In this document: positions 17,712 to 26,349 of the stretch, one piece after another | Layout: each line of letters begins with the position of its first letter | How positions within the stretch are numbered: the stretch's first letter is position 1 | DNA from: JANWWM01 sp046292465 | Lineage (GTDB): Bacteria > Bacteroidota > Chlorobiia > Chlorobiales > Thermochlorobacteraceae | DNA length: 64,000 nt | Assembly (NCBI GenBank): GCA_046292465.1 | Contig: JBKBRB010000009.1 | Span: forward strand, 1 to 64,000 | Reading direction: 5' to 3' | Notes under the pieces: model-generated | Seen by the model: the letters and a program-made list of their open reading frames with translations, nothing else | Told to the model about the DNA's origin: nothing | The model's database searches: none | Program-made: the position numbers and the translations under genes

Positions 17712-18923
17712 ATGAACGAGAACAAACAACTTCGAATTATTTTCTTCACGGGCAAGGGTGGCGTTGGCAAAACAAGTTCAGCGGCAGCAACGGCGATTCG
17801 ATGCGCGGACACAGGCTTGCGCACAGTGGTGATGTCGACCGACCCTGCACATAGCCTTTCGGATTCGCTTGGCGTTCCTCTTTCCGCACAAGTTCAGACC
17901 GTTTTACCCAATCTTGACGCGGTTGAGATTGACCCATATGTTGAACTCAACGAAAATTGGGGCGTGATTCGCGACTTCGTTGCGAGCCTCTTAATGCAAT
18001 TAGGAGCTGATAAAACCATCGCTGCCGAACTTGCTTCAGTTCCAGGCATGGCGGAGCTTTTTAGCCTGCTTCGCTTACGCGACTTTTACGGCAAGGGCAC
18101 ATATGACGTGGTAGTGGTCGATATGGCGCCAACAGGCGAGAGTTTGCGGCTTCTGTCGCTTCCCGAAGTGCTCGCATGGCTGTTGAAAATTACGCGCACG
18201 ATTGAAAAATTTATTCTCGCGCCTGTGCTTCGACCTGTCTCAAAAGTAACGCCCGGCTTGAACAAAATCGTCGCCCCTGAAAATGTAGTCAGCGTTTGGG
18301 ACCGCTCGCTCGACCGCCTTAAAGACATTCGCGAGATTTTAGACAAAAAGGCTCTCACTTCGGCACGGCTCGTGATGAACCCCGAAAAAATGGTGATTGC
18401 TGAATCGCAACGCGCTTTGACTTACCTCAGCCTTTACGGCATGCATGTCGATGCGGCAATTGTCAATAAGGTAATTCCCGACAACGCCAAAGAAGGCTTT
18501 ATGGACGAGTGGTATGAATCGCAACAGAAGTATTTATCGGCGATTGAAAACGATTTTGCACCGATGCCGATTTTCCGTGTGCCGCTCTTCAAAAGCGAGG
18601 TTACCGGTATTGACCGACTGCGCGAACTCGGCTTACGGCTTTACGGCGAGAGAAATCCGGCAGACCTTTTCTATGATGAAAAACCTGTCTCAATCCGTCA
18701 AGATGAAGACGGCTCGACCCTGCGCCTGAAGTTGCCCTTTGCGCCGACGGATAAAATTGAACTCTCGCGGCTCGGTGCTGTTCTAACGCTCTCAGTAGGC
18801 ACGCGCACGCGCGAAATCGTTCTGCCTGATTCGCTCGCAGGTCTCAACCCAAAAGAAGCGGCAATGATCGACGGCTATTTAGAAATCAAATTCGAGAAGC
18901 CGATGGCGCAGGTGGAAGCGTAA
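17712..18923 (+). CDS. Get3/ArsA family ATPase with C-terminal HSP20-like domain
   Basis: Deviant Walker A ATPase (FFTGKGGVGKTSSAAATA at about residues 11-28). It has switch I STDPAHSLSDSLG, the DVVVVDMAPTGESLRLLSLP segment (A-type loop with DMAPTGE) and NKVIPDN. The last ~75 residues form the small beta-rich ArsA_HSP20 domain (LPFAPTDKIELSRLG onward). The 403-residue single ATPase unit equals Get3/ArsA halves. No arsenite gene (arsB, arsD, arsR) adjoins it, so arsenite export is unlikely. Chlorobiota encode several such ATPases of unclear role. The ATG at 17712 is preferred over the in-frame TTG at 17697. Confidence 0.85.
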   Translation: MNENKQLRIIFFTGKGGVGKTSSAAATAIRCADTGLRTVVMSTDPAHSLSDSLGVPLSAQVQTVLPNLDAVEIDPYVELNENWGVIRDFVASLLMQLGADKTIAAELASVPGMAELFSLLRLRDFYGKGTYDVVVVDMAPTGESLRLLSLPEVLAWLLKITRTIEKFILAPVLRPVSKVTPGLNKIVAPENVVSVWDRSLDRLKDIREILDKKALTSARLVMNPEKMVIAESQRALTYLSLYGMHVDAAIVNKVIPDNAKEGFMDEWYESQQKYLSAIENDFAPMPIFRVPLFKSEVTGIDRLRELGLRLYGERNPADLFYDEKPVSIRQDEDGSTLRLKLPFAPTDKIELSRLGAVLTLSVGTRTREIVLPDSLAGLNPKEAAMIDGYLEIKFEKPMAQVEA

Positions 18924-19072
18924 AACAACCGGTTACATATAACACTCATTTCGGAAATACCTCACTTCCCGAACAAAGTCATCTTTTGAAGACGGTCAAT
19001 TAAATTGCTCTACTTGTCTTTTCGTTGGAGACTGACAACACTTGAAACCGAATATCTTGAACAGTGATTTCG

Positions 19073-19080
19073 TATATTCG
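19073..19080 (+). promoter_or_regulatory. Possible -10 element of lepA
   Basis: TATATTCG, one mismatch from TAnnTTTG, ending 36 bases before the lepA ATG. Confidence 0.4.
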
Positions 19081-19116
19081 CCCTCTCTTTATCAAACTTG
19101 ATTGTGTTCTCGAATT

Positions 19117-20961
19117 ATGCAAAGCGCATCAGTTGCACCAACGACCAAAGCAGAACTTTCGCTGCAAGAGCGAATTCGAAACTTTTGCATCATCGCACAC
19201 ATCGACCATGGCAAATCGACGCTTGCCGATAGGCTACTGGAAGTCACGAAAACCGTTTCGCAACGTGAAATGGTAGACCAACTTTTGGACGACATGGAGT
19301 TAGAACGCGAGCGCGGCATTACGATTAAATCGCACGCGATTCAAATGCGCTACACGGCGAAAAATGGCATCACATATATCTTGAATTTGATTGACACACC
19401 TGGGCATGTCGATTTCACTTACGAAGTCTCGCGCTCGCTGGCCGCGTGCGAAGGTGCGATTCTCGTCGTCGATGCCGCACAAGGCGTTGAGGCGCAAACC
19501 ATCGCCAACCTTTATCTCGCCATCGATGCAGGATTAGAGATTATTCCTGTTATCAATAAAATTGACCTGCCTTCCGCCGACATTCTAAAAGTCAAACAGC
19601 AAATCATTGACCTTATCGGCGCAAAAGATGAAGAAATCATTTTAGCCTCCGCCAAAGCAGGCATTGGGATTGAAGATATTTTGGAAGCCGTTGTTGCGCG
19701 TATTCCCGCACCGCCTGCTAATGTGGATAAGCCCTTGCGCGCACTCATTTTTGATTCCGTTTTTGATGCTTATCGTGGCGCGATTGCTTACATCAGAGTC
19801 GTTGATGGCTCGCTGAAAGCAGGCGACAATGTGCGTTTTTTTTCAAACGGTAAAGTCTTTCGCGCCGAAGAAATCGGCACGCTTGGCATGACAAAACAGC
19901 CCGCACCGATTTTAGAAACAGGCAACGTTGGCTATTTGATTTGTTCAATTAAAGATGTGAAAGACACCAAAGTCGGCGACACGGTTACAACGGCTGAAAA
20001 CGGTGCCTCAGAGCCACTTCCCGGATACAAAGAGGTCAAGCCGATGGTCTATAGCGGCATTTATCCCGTCAATTCGGAAGACTTTGAAGAAATGCGCGAA
20101 TCGCTCGATAAACTCGCGCTCAACGATTCAGCCCTCGTTTATACGCCTGAAAGTTCCGTCGCACTGGGTTTCGGATTTCGTTGCGGCTTTCTGGGACTCT
20201 TGCACATGGAAATCGTTCAAGAGCGATTAGAACGCGAATACAACATGAACATCATCACCACGATGCCGAGCGTGGAATATCTCGTCCACACAACCGATGG
20301 CGAAGTGCTTAAAGTCGATAACCCTGCAAAAATGCCCGATGCAGGGAAAATCGAGAAAGTCGAAGAGCCTTACATCAAAGCCTCTATCATCACTACGACG
20401 GAATATATCGGCAACATTATGAAACTTGCCATTGACCGACGGGGCGAATACAAAGACACGAAGTATCTCGACCCCACGCGCGCCGAACTCACCTTCGAGT
20501 TTCCGCTCTCCGAAATCATCTTCGATTTCTACGATAAACTCAAATCCATTTCCAAAGGCTACGCATCGCTCGATTATGAATACATCGGCTATCGCGAATC
20601 CGACCTTGTCAAGCTCGACATGCTCTTGAACGGCGAGCCGGTCGACGCGCTTTCCATCATTGTGCATAAATCAAAAGCATATGAATGGGGCAGAAAGGTT
20701 GCAGGAAAATTGAAAGAGATTATTCCGCGACAGATGTTTGAAGTCGCCATTCAAGCCGCGATTGGTAGCCGTGTGATTGCTCGCGAAACCATTGGCGCAA
20801 TGCGTAAGAATGTGCTTGCCAAGTGCTACGGCGGCGACATTTCGCGCAAGCGCAAACTGCTTGAAAAGCAAAAAGAAGGCAAAAAACGCATGAAGCAAGT
20901 CGGCAGAGTTGAAGTGCCGCAAGAAGCCTTCCTCGCCGTGTTGAGCATTGACGAAGACTAA
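19117..20961 (+). CDS. lepA: Elongation factor 4 (LepA), ribosome back-translocating GTPase
   Basis: Translation GTPase acting on stalled or mis-translocated ribosomes. GTPase motifs are IAHIDHGKSTLADRL (G1), the G2 stretch ERERGITIKSH, DTPGHVDF (G3) and NKIDLPSA (G4). The C-terminal LepA-specific domain carries KMKQVGRVEVPQEAFLAVL-like residues near the end. The protein is 614 residues from the ATG at 19117; an in-frame TTG lies 15 bases upstream. Confidence 0.96.
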   Translation: MQSASVAPTTKAELSLQERIRNFCIIAHIDHGKSTLADRLLEVTKTVSQREMVDQLLDDMELERERGITIKSHAIQMRYTAKNGITYILNLIDTPGHVDFTYEVSRSLAACEGAILVVDAAQGVEAQTIANLYLAIDAGLEIIPVINKIDLPSADILKVKQQIIDLIGAKDEEIILASAKAGIGIEDILEAVVARIPAPPANVDKPLRALIFDSVFDAYRGAIAYIRVVDGSLKAGDNVRFFSNGKVFRAEEIGTLGMTKQPAPILETGNVGYLICSIKDVKDTKVGDTVTTAENGASEPLPGYKEVKPMVYSGIYPVNSEDFEEMRESLDKLALNDSALVYTPESSVALGFGFRCGFLGLLHMEIVQERLEREYNMNIITTMPSVEYLVHTTDGEVLKVDNPAKMPDAGKIEKVEEPYIKASIITTTEYIGNIMKLAIDRRGEYKDTKYLDPTRAELTFEFPLSEIIFDFYDKLKSISKGYASLDYEYIGYRESDLVKLDMLLNGEPVDALSIIVHKSKAYEWGRKVAGKLKEIIPRQMFEVAIQAAIGSRVIARETIGAMRKNVLAKCYGGDISRKRKLLEKQKEGKKRMKQVGRVEVPQEAFLAVLSIDED

Positions 20962-20964
20962 CGC

Positions 20965-21090
20965 ATGTTGTTTGAGCAATATCAATACGATGTCTTTCGA
21001 TTCCCCCAACCGCAGTATTTAGGCGCAAAGTATTCCGTTCTCGATTGGATTGCGAAAGTTTTAATGCACCGAAAACCTATCGCTGTTTAA
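20965..21090 (+). pseudogene. Possible N-terminal remnant of a DNA methyltransferase
   Basis: A 41-codon frame starts three bases after the lepA stop. The segment RFPQPQYLGAKYSVLDWI recalls the N-terminal SAM-binding approach of D12-class or related DNA methyltransferases (P-x-x-YLG-x-K-x-x-L-L-x-W-I). The frame ends after about 40 residues and nothing similar follows, so it would be a truncated fragment. The match is short and made by eye. Confidence 0.35.
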
Positions 21091-21140
21091 CTTCAAGCTT
21101 CGGGCAAATTAAATCCGACCGTAATCACGCTCATTTTGTC

Positions 21141-21148
21141 TATTTTCG
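21141..21148 (+). promoter_or_regulatory. Possible -10 element of the first signal peptidase gene
   Basis: TATTTTCG, one mismatch from TAnnTTTG, ending 27 bases before the ATG. Confidence 0.35.
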
Positions 21149-21175
21149 TGCGCAACGCGACAAACCAACTTTGAC

Positions 21176-22033
21176 ATGAACTCGCCATCATCAAAATCCA
21201 AAAAATCGGCGGAGAAGGCGTCGGGCGGTGAAAAGCCATCGGCACTGCGCGAGTGGCTGAACGCGGCGGTCTTTGCCGTTGTTGCCGCCTTTCTTATCAA
21301 CACGTTTTTATTCCAAAACTACAATGTGCCGACCGGCTCAATGGAGCGCACAATTTTGCCCGGCGATTTTCTCGTCGTGAGCAAACTAACTTATGGACCG
21401 CGCCTGCCGCTCATTGGCTATCGCCTGCCCGGTTTTCGCGAGGTGAAGCAAAACGATATTGTCGTCTTCATTCAACCGCGCACCGACGAAAACTACGTGA
21501 AGCGATGCGTTGCGGTTGCAGGTCAGACGCTTGAAATCAAAAATCGCGTGATGTATATCGACGGCGTGGAATCACCTCTGCCTGAACAAGGACAGTTCGT
21601 CGGCGAAGCCGCACCACCGAACTATCCCGACCCGGCCATCTTCCCGAAATACGCGCCTTACAACAAGGATAATTACGGACCGATTCGCATTCCCAAAAAA
21701 GGCGACACCCTTACGCTAACCGCACAGAACTACGAATACTATCGCTATCTTTTAGAATACGAAGGACAACAAGCACGCCTGATTAGCGGTCAAGTCGTGC
21801 TGAATGGACAACCGACTACGACCTATATTGTCAAACAGAATTACTACTTCATGATGGGCGACAATCGCGACAACTCGCTTGATTCACGCTTTTGGGGCTA
21901 TGTGCCTGAATCCAACATTGTCGGCTCGCCGTTGTTTATTTATTGGTCGTGGAATCCTGATTTGCCACTGTTCAACATTTTTGGAAAACTTGCTTCCATT
22001 CGTTGGAGCCGATTAGGAACAGTTTTGAAGTAA
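21176..22033 (+). CDS. lepB: Signal peptidase I (first copy)
   Basis: Removes signal peptides of exported proteins at the inner membrane. It has a cytosolic N-terminus, one membrane segment (about 27-45), then the catalytic Ser in VPTGSMERTILPGDF, the catalytic Lys in YVKRCVAVAGQTLEIKN and box E MGDNRDNSLDSRFWG. At 285 residues it is longer than minimal SPases owing to an insert between the Lys box and box E, shared with the second copy. The second copy starts 5 bases downstream. Confidence 0.93.
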   Translation: MNSPSSKSKKSAEKASGGEKPSALREWLNAAVFAVVAAFLINTFLFQNYNVPTGSMERTILPGDFLVVSKLTYGPRLPLIGYRLPGFREVKQNDIVVFIQPRTDENYVKRCVAVAGQTLEIKNRVMYIDGVESPLPEQGQFVGEAAPPNYPDPAIFPKYAPYNKDNYGPIRIPKKGDTLTLTAQNYEYYRYLLEYEGQQARLISGQVVLNGQPTTTYIVKQNYYFMMGDNRDNSLDSRFWGYVPESNIVGSPLFIYWSWNPDLPLFNIFGKLASIRWSRLGTVLK

Positions 22034-22038
22034 CTTGA

Positions 22039-22899
22039 ATGAACAACAAGCACGCACAAGAGCCTTTGAACAACGATGCAACAAAGGTAGAGCCTGACGC
22101 ACGCTGGTGGCGCGATTGGCTCGAAGCCCTTTTGTTTGCTATCATCATGGCGTTTGTGCTTCGCACATTTGTTGTAGAAGCCTATCGCATTCCCTCTGCT
22201 TCAATGGAAAACACGTTGCTGGTGGGCGACTTTCTGCTCGTCAATAAGTTTCTTTATGGTGCACAACTTCCTTTTACTGACCTTCGCCTCCCTGCACTCA
22301 AACCGGTTGAGCCAGGCGATGTGGTGGTTTTTAGGTTTCCGCGCGATGAAGAAACAACCTTCATTAAACGATGCGCAGCGGCGCCAGGTCAGACGATTGA
22401 AATCCGAAATAAGGTTGTCTATGTCGATGATGTTGAGCAAGCTTTTCCCAAAGAGGCAAAATTAGGCATGAGTATTGAACCAGTCGGGCAAGTCGACCGC
22501 AGCGTCTTTCCGCTTTTTTCAACCTTCAATCGTGATAACTACGGCAAAGTGCGCGTGCCTCAAAAAGGCGACCTTATTACACTCAACGAGCAATCCTTTT
22601 ATCTCTATAAGCACGTGATGGAATATGAATCTCACACTGTCGCGCTTATGGGCGGAAAAGTGTATGTAGATGGCAAACCGACGGACACTTATCAAGTCAA
22701 GCAGAACTATTATTTTATGCTTGGCGATAATCGTGATAGTTCGCATGACTCGCGCTATTGGGGCTTCGTGCCCGAATCGCACATCATTGGTTCAGCATTG
22801 CTGATTTATTGGTCGTGGAATCCTGATGTGCATTTATCTAACTTTTTTGAAAAATTGCGCACCGTTCGTTGGGAAAGAATCGGTCGCATCGTTCATTAA
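22039..22899 (+). CDS. lepB: Signal peptidase I (second copy)
   Basis: Paralogue of the preceding gene and clearly a tandem duplicate: same 286-residue length, same membrane segment (about 33-50), and the same extended insert. Catalytic Ser is in IPSASMENTLLVGDF, Lys in FIKRCAAAPGQTIEIRN, and box E is MLGDNRDSSHDSRYWGF. All catalytic residues are intact, so both copies should be active. The P1/P3 pocket residues near the catalytic Ser differ (TGSM versus SASM), which could reflect different substrate preference (inference). Confidence 0.93.
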   Translation: MNNKHAQEPLNNDATKVEPDARWWRDWLEALLFAIIMAFVLRTFVVEAYRIPSASMENTLLVGDFLLVNKFLYGAQLPFTDLRLPALKPVEPGDVVVFRFPRDEETTFIKRCAAAPGQTIEIRNKVVYVDDVEQAFPKEAKLGMSIEPVGQVDRSVFPLFSTFNRDNYGKVRVPQKGDLITLNEQSFYLYKHVMEYESHTVALMGGKVYVDGKPTDTYQVKQNYYFMLGDNRDSSHDSRYWGFVPESHIIGSALLIYWSWNPDVHLSNFFEKLRTVRWERIGRIVH

Positions 22900-22937
22900 A
22901 CTCAATCTTGCCGTTGAAATCATCTTTTTCTCTGCCT

Positions 22938-24188
22938 GTGAAAAAAGTTCTCTTTGCATTTCTCACCTTCTTTTGTTGTTCATTATCGCTTCGCGCACAA
23001 GGGTCGCTTTATTCGGTTTTTGGTCTTGGCGACTTGTCGTATTTGCCCTCGTCGCAATCGAGCGGTATGGGCTATGTGGGCGTTGCCGTTCCGAGTTCGC
23101 TTTACATCAATCGCCTAAACCCTGCAATGCTTTCAGCGATAAACACGACACGCATCAGCGGCGATTTGTCTTACACAGGGTTTTCGGCGACAGGCAATCT
23201 CGGCTCAACGTATCAAGCCTTCACGGGCTTTAGCGGCGTAGGCTTCGCCGTTCCGATTTGGAAAACTGTGTTTGCCACAGGCGTTTATCCCTACTCGCGT
23301 TTGGACTACAATCAGCGACAAACCGGGCGGCTCGAGCTTCCCGAAACGGATACAATCAATCTCGAGTATCGCTATCGCGGCATTGGTGGATTAAGCACTG
23401 TGCCGCTTGCGCTTGCCTTCACGCCATATAATAATCGGTTCAGAGGCACTGTTCGCTTGGGTGTTTCAATGAACATTTTGTTCGGAACAGTGGAGCGCAC
23501 GCGAGAGACCTTTTTCGGGAGCGCGCTCACTCCACAACTGACGAGTAGCATTGAAGAACGCGCCTCAGGCAGGACTTTCACTTTTGGCGGCGCTTACACA
23601 AAGCCGCGCCTCTTTTCTCTGAACGATGTGCTGACACTTGGCGCATCATTCACGACAGGCGCAACATTGAGCGGCGCGCGACGCGACTTTCTAAGTGGCA
23701 ACGGCATTGCCGATACGCTTCAAAATCCAACCAGCACGGTCAGATTGCCATCGACGCTCGCGTTGGGCATTGCGTATTTGAACGACACCTATTTGCTTGG
23801 GCTTGATGTGGTGGTGCAAAATTGGTCGGTGTTTGAATACTTCGGCGAAGATGTTTCTTACGCGAGAAACGCGCTCCGAATCGGGGTCGGTGGCGAAAAG
23901 CAACCGAGCCGTGAGCGACTGGCAACCTTTTTTCAACGCATGGTCTATCGCGCCGGGGCTTATTATCACCAAATGCCACTCCGCCTTGCAAACACGGCAA
24001 TTGACGAAATCGGCTTCACAGCAGGGCTTGGCATTCCGATTTCAGGCGGGCTTTCACGCTTCGATATTAACCTCGAGTATGCCATGCGCGGCACAACAGC
24101 ACAGAATCTCATTCAAGAAAATATCTTGCGCGTGCGCTTCGCACTTAACGCGGGCGAACTTTGGTTTCAAAAGCGAAAAATTGAATAG
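22938..24188 (+). CDS. Probable outer-membrane beta-barrel protein, function unknown
   Basis: A GTG at 22938 gives a signal peptide (MKKVLFAFLTFFCCSLSLRAQG) and a 416-residue product. TTG codons at 22908 and 22914 are other possible starts. The mature part is rich in alternating aromatic/aliphatic strands (SLYSVFGLGDLSYLPS, GMGYVGVAVPSSLYINRLNPAMLS, GVSMNILFGTVERTRETFFGS) and ends in short amphipathic strands. This pattern is typical of Bacteroidota/Chlorobiota PorV/FadL-like barrels. I do not recognise a specific family. It begins 38 bases after the second signal peptidase gene. Confidence 0.7.
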   Translation: MKKVLFAFLTFFCCSLSLRAQGSLYSVFGLGDLSYLPSSQSSGMGYVGVAVPSSLYINRLNPAMLSAINTTRISGDLSYTGFSATGNLGSTYQAFTGFSGVGFAVPIWKTVFATGVYPYSRLDYNQRQTGRLELPETDTINLEYRYRGIGGLSTVPLALAFTPYNNRFRGTVRLGVSMNILFGTVERTRETFFGSALTPQLTSSIEERASGRTFTFGGAYTKPRLFSLNDVLTLGASFTTGATLSGARRDFLSGNGIADTLQNPTSTVRLPSTLALGIAYLNDTYLLGLDVVVQNWSVFEYFGEDVSYARNALRIGVGGEKQPSRERLATFFQRMVYRAGAYYHQMPLRLANTAIDEIGFTAGLGIPISGGLSRFDINLEYAMRGTTAQNLIQENILRVRFALNAGELWFQKRKIE

Positions 24189-24224
24189 TTCAGAGATTTC
24201 AAGATGCCATCAGAGTCTCGAATC

Positions 24225-24246
24225 AAAAAGCCCTTGTTAGAGGGCT
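24225..24246 (-). terminator. Rho-independent terminator of typA
   Basis: On the minus strand: AGCCCT, six-base loop, AGGGCT, then TTTTTG. The stem is perfect over six pairs and lies 19 bases after the typA stop codon. It sits in the 76-base gap between convergent genes. Confidence 0.8.
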
Positions 24247-24264
24247 CTCGTGTGTTCGTTTCGT

Positions 24265-26124
24265 TTAGGCTTCGACTTCTGCGGTCGATTTCTTGCGTTT
24301 GGCTTCGCGGTTGCGCGTGGTTTCGTCCAAAATCTTTTTGCGAATCCGAATGGATTTCGGAGTTACTTCCACGAGTTCGTCATCGTTAATGAATTCAAGC
24401 GATTGCTCGAGTGTCAATTTGCGAGGTGGCGTAATTTTCAGTGCTTCATCAGAGCCTGAGGCGCGCATGTTGGTGAGTTTCTTGGTTCTGCAAACATTGA
24501 CCGTCATGTCGAAATCGCGCGCCGATTCGCCGACGACCATGCCTTCATAGACTGGCGTTCCCGGCTCAATAAAGAAAACGCCTCTGTCATCGAGCTGTGC
24601 CAATGCGTAAGCAACGGCTTCACCTGTTTCAGCCGAAATAAGTGCACCCTGTTGGCGCGAATTGATTTCGCCTTTGTAAGGCTCGTAGGATTTGAAGATG
24701 TGTGTCAGAATGCCTTCGCCTTTGGTATCCATCAAAAATTCAGATTGAAAGCCAAGCAGACCACGTGTCGGAATTTCAAACTCCAAGCGCGTCATGCCGC
24801 CTTCGAGCGAAAGCATGTTTTTCATATCGCCTTTGCGCTTGCCCATTTTTTCAATCACAATGCCGACGAACTCTTGTGGCACATCAATCGTAACGGATTC
24901 GTAAGGCTCGAGGAGTTTGCCGTTTTCATCACGCTTTAAGATGACTTCGGGGCGTGAGACTTGGAGTTCGAAGCCTTCACGGCGCATGGTTTCAATCAGC
25001 ACGGAAAGGTGCAGTTCGCCACGACCTGAAACTTTGAAGGTGTCGGCACTGTCAGTGTCTTCAACTTTCATCGCCACGTTAGTAATCACTTCCTTGTAGA
25101 GCCTATCGCGAATGTTGCGACTTGTAACAAACTTGCCTTCCTTGCCTGCAAAGGGCGAATTATTGACAGAAAAAAACATCGAGACGGTCGGCTCAGTAAT
25201 GGCAAGCGGTTCGAGCGCAACGGGAAAATCAGGATGGCAAAGTGTTGAGCCAATGCTACCTTCTTCAATGCCAGAGAGCGCGACAATATCGCCCGCAGTG
25301 GCTTCGGTTGTTTCCACCTTGCCGAGTTTTTCAAAGAGAAAGAGTTTTACAACTTTGGCTTTTTTGACCGACATGCCCTGTGCGGTTTTCTCAACAACCG
25401 CCACTGGGTCGTTTGGCTTGACCTTGCCTTTCATGATTCTGCCAACAACGATTTTTCCCAAATAGTCGTTGTAATCCAATGAATTAACGAGCATTTGGAA
25501 GGGCGCGTCGATATCAGCTTCGGGTGCGGGAATTTTTTCCAAAATCATGTCGAGCAAAGGCGTAATATCTTTGCCTTCTTCTTCGAGCGTTCTTTTGGCG
25601 TAACCTTCTTTGCCTGATGCGAAAATGTAGGGAAAGTCAATTTGCTCATCGTTCGCGCCTAAGTGAATGAAGAGGTCTAAGACTTCGTCAATCACTTGCA
25701 AGGGACGTGCATTCGGGCGGTCGACTTTATTGATAACGACTATTACTTTCAAGCCTGCTTCAAGTGCGCGGCGAAGCACGAATTTCGTTTGTGGCATCGG
25801 TCCTTCGAGCGCGTCGACGAGTAAGAGCGCGCCGTCGACCATTTTCAAAATGCGCTCGACTTCGCCACCGAAATCGGCATGTCCGGGCGTATCGACGATA
25901 TTAACCTTGTGGTTTTTGTAGTTGTAACCCGCGTTTTTCGCGAAAATAGTAATGCCACGTTCTCTCTCTTGCGGGTTGGAGTCCATAATTCGCTCCTCGA
26001 CTTTTTGATTTTCTCGGAACGTGCCAGTTTGTTTGAGAATCGCATCAACGAGCGTGGTCTTTCCATGGTCAACGTGAGCGATAATAGCAATGTTGCGAAT
26101 GTCTTCGCGTCGACGAACGGTCAT
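24265..26124 (-). CDS. typA: Translational GTPase TypA/BipA
   Basis: Ribosome-associated GTPase involved in 50S assembly and stress growth. G1 is AHVDHGKTTLVD (about 16-27), G2 lies in ERERGITIFAKNAG, G3 is DTPGHADFGGEVER, and G4 is NKVDRPNARP. The TypA-specific C-terminal domain includes PTRGLLGFQSEFLMDTKGEG and RSRDFDMTVN-like residues. Length 619 residues is normal. It is divergent from the response-regulator gene. Confidence 0.96.
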   Translation of the reverse strand: MTVRRREDIRNIAIIAHVDHGKTTLVDAILKQTGTFRENQKVEERIMDSNPQERERGITIFAKNAGYNYKNHKVNIVDTPGHADFGGEVERILKMVDGALLLVDALEGPMPQTKFVLRRALEAGLKVIVVINKVDRPNARPLQVIDEVLDLFIHLGANDEQIDFPYIFASGKEGYAKRTLEEEGKDITPLLDMILEKIPAPEADIDAPFQMLVNSLDYNDYLGKIVVGRIMKGKVKPNDPVAVVEKTAQGMSVKKAKVVKLFLFEKLGKVETTEATAGDIVALSGIEEGSIGSTLCHPDFPVALEPLAITEPTVSMFFSVNNSPFAGKEGKFVTSRNIRDRLYKEVITNVAMKVEDTDSADTFKVSGRGELHLSVLIETMRREGFELQVSRPEVILKRDENGKLLEPYESVTIDVPQEFVGIVIEKMGKRKGDMKNMLSLEGGMTRLEFEIPTRGLLGFQSEFLMDTKGEGILTHIFKSYEPYKGEINSRQQGALISAETGEAVAYALAQLDDRGVFFIEPGTPVYEGMVVGESARDFDMTVNVCRTKKLTNMRASGSDEALKITPPRKLTLEQSLEFINDDELVEVTPKSIRIRKKILDETTRNREAKRKKSTAEVEA

Positions 26125-26199
26125 ATAATTTGTGATTAAAAGATAGGTTGCGAAAGTTGATACAGCGAAAATGGAACTACGGACTTTGAAAATTGCGCG

Positions 26200-26207
26200 C
26201 GAATATA
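26200..26207 (-). promoter_or_regulatory. Possible -10 element of typA
   Basis: Minus-strand TATATTCG, one mismatch from TAnnTTTG, 75 bases before the typA start. Confidence 0.3.
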
Positions 26208-26304
26208 CGCCTTTACTACGAGAAGTCTAAACGGCACATATTTGCGATTCGTTCAGGTCGTTTTTAAGTTTTCTTTACACGATGTTTAATTTGCAAGAAA
26301 CCTA

Positions 26305-26312
26305 TAACTTTG
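26305..26312 (+). promoter_or_regulatory. Possible -10 element of the double-receiver gene
   Basis: TAACTTTG, a perfect match to TAnnTTTG, 37 bases before the ATG at 26350. Confidence 0.45.
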
Positions 26313-26349
26313 CAAGTTCAACCCTTCAAACGCTCTATCACAAACCAAG

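Noticed and set aside
17712..18923. Arsenite efflux ATPase ArsA
   Set aside because: No ars genes nearby and a single ATPase half with an HSP20-like tail; Get3-like naming is safer.
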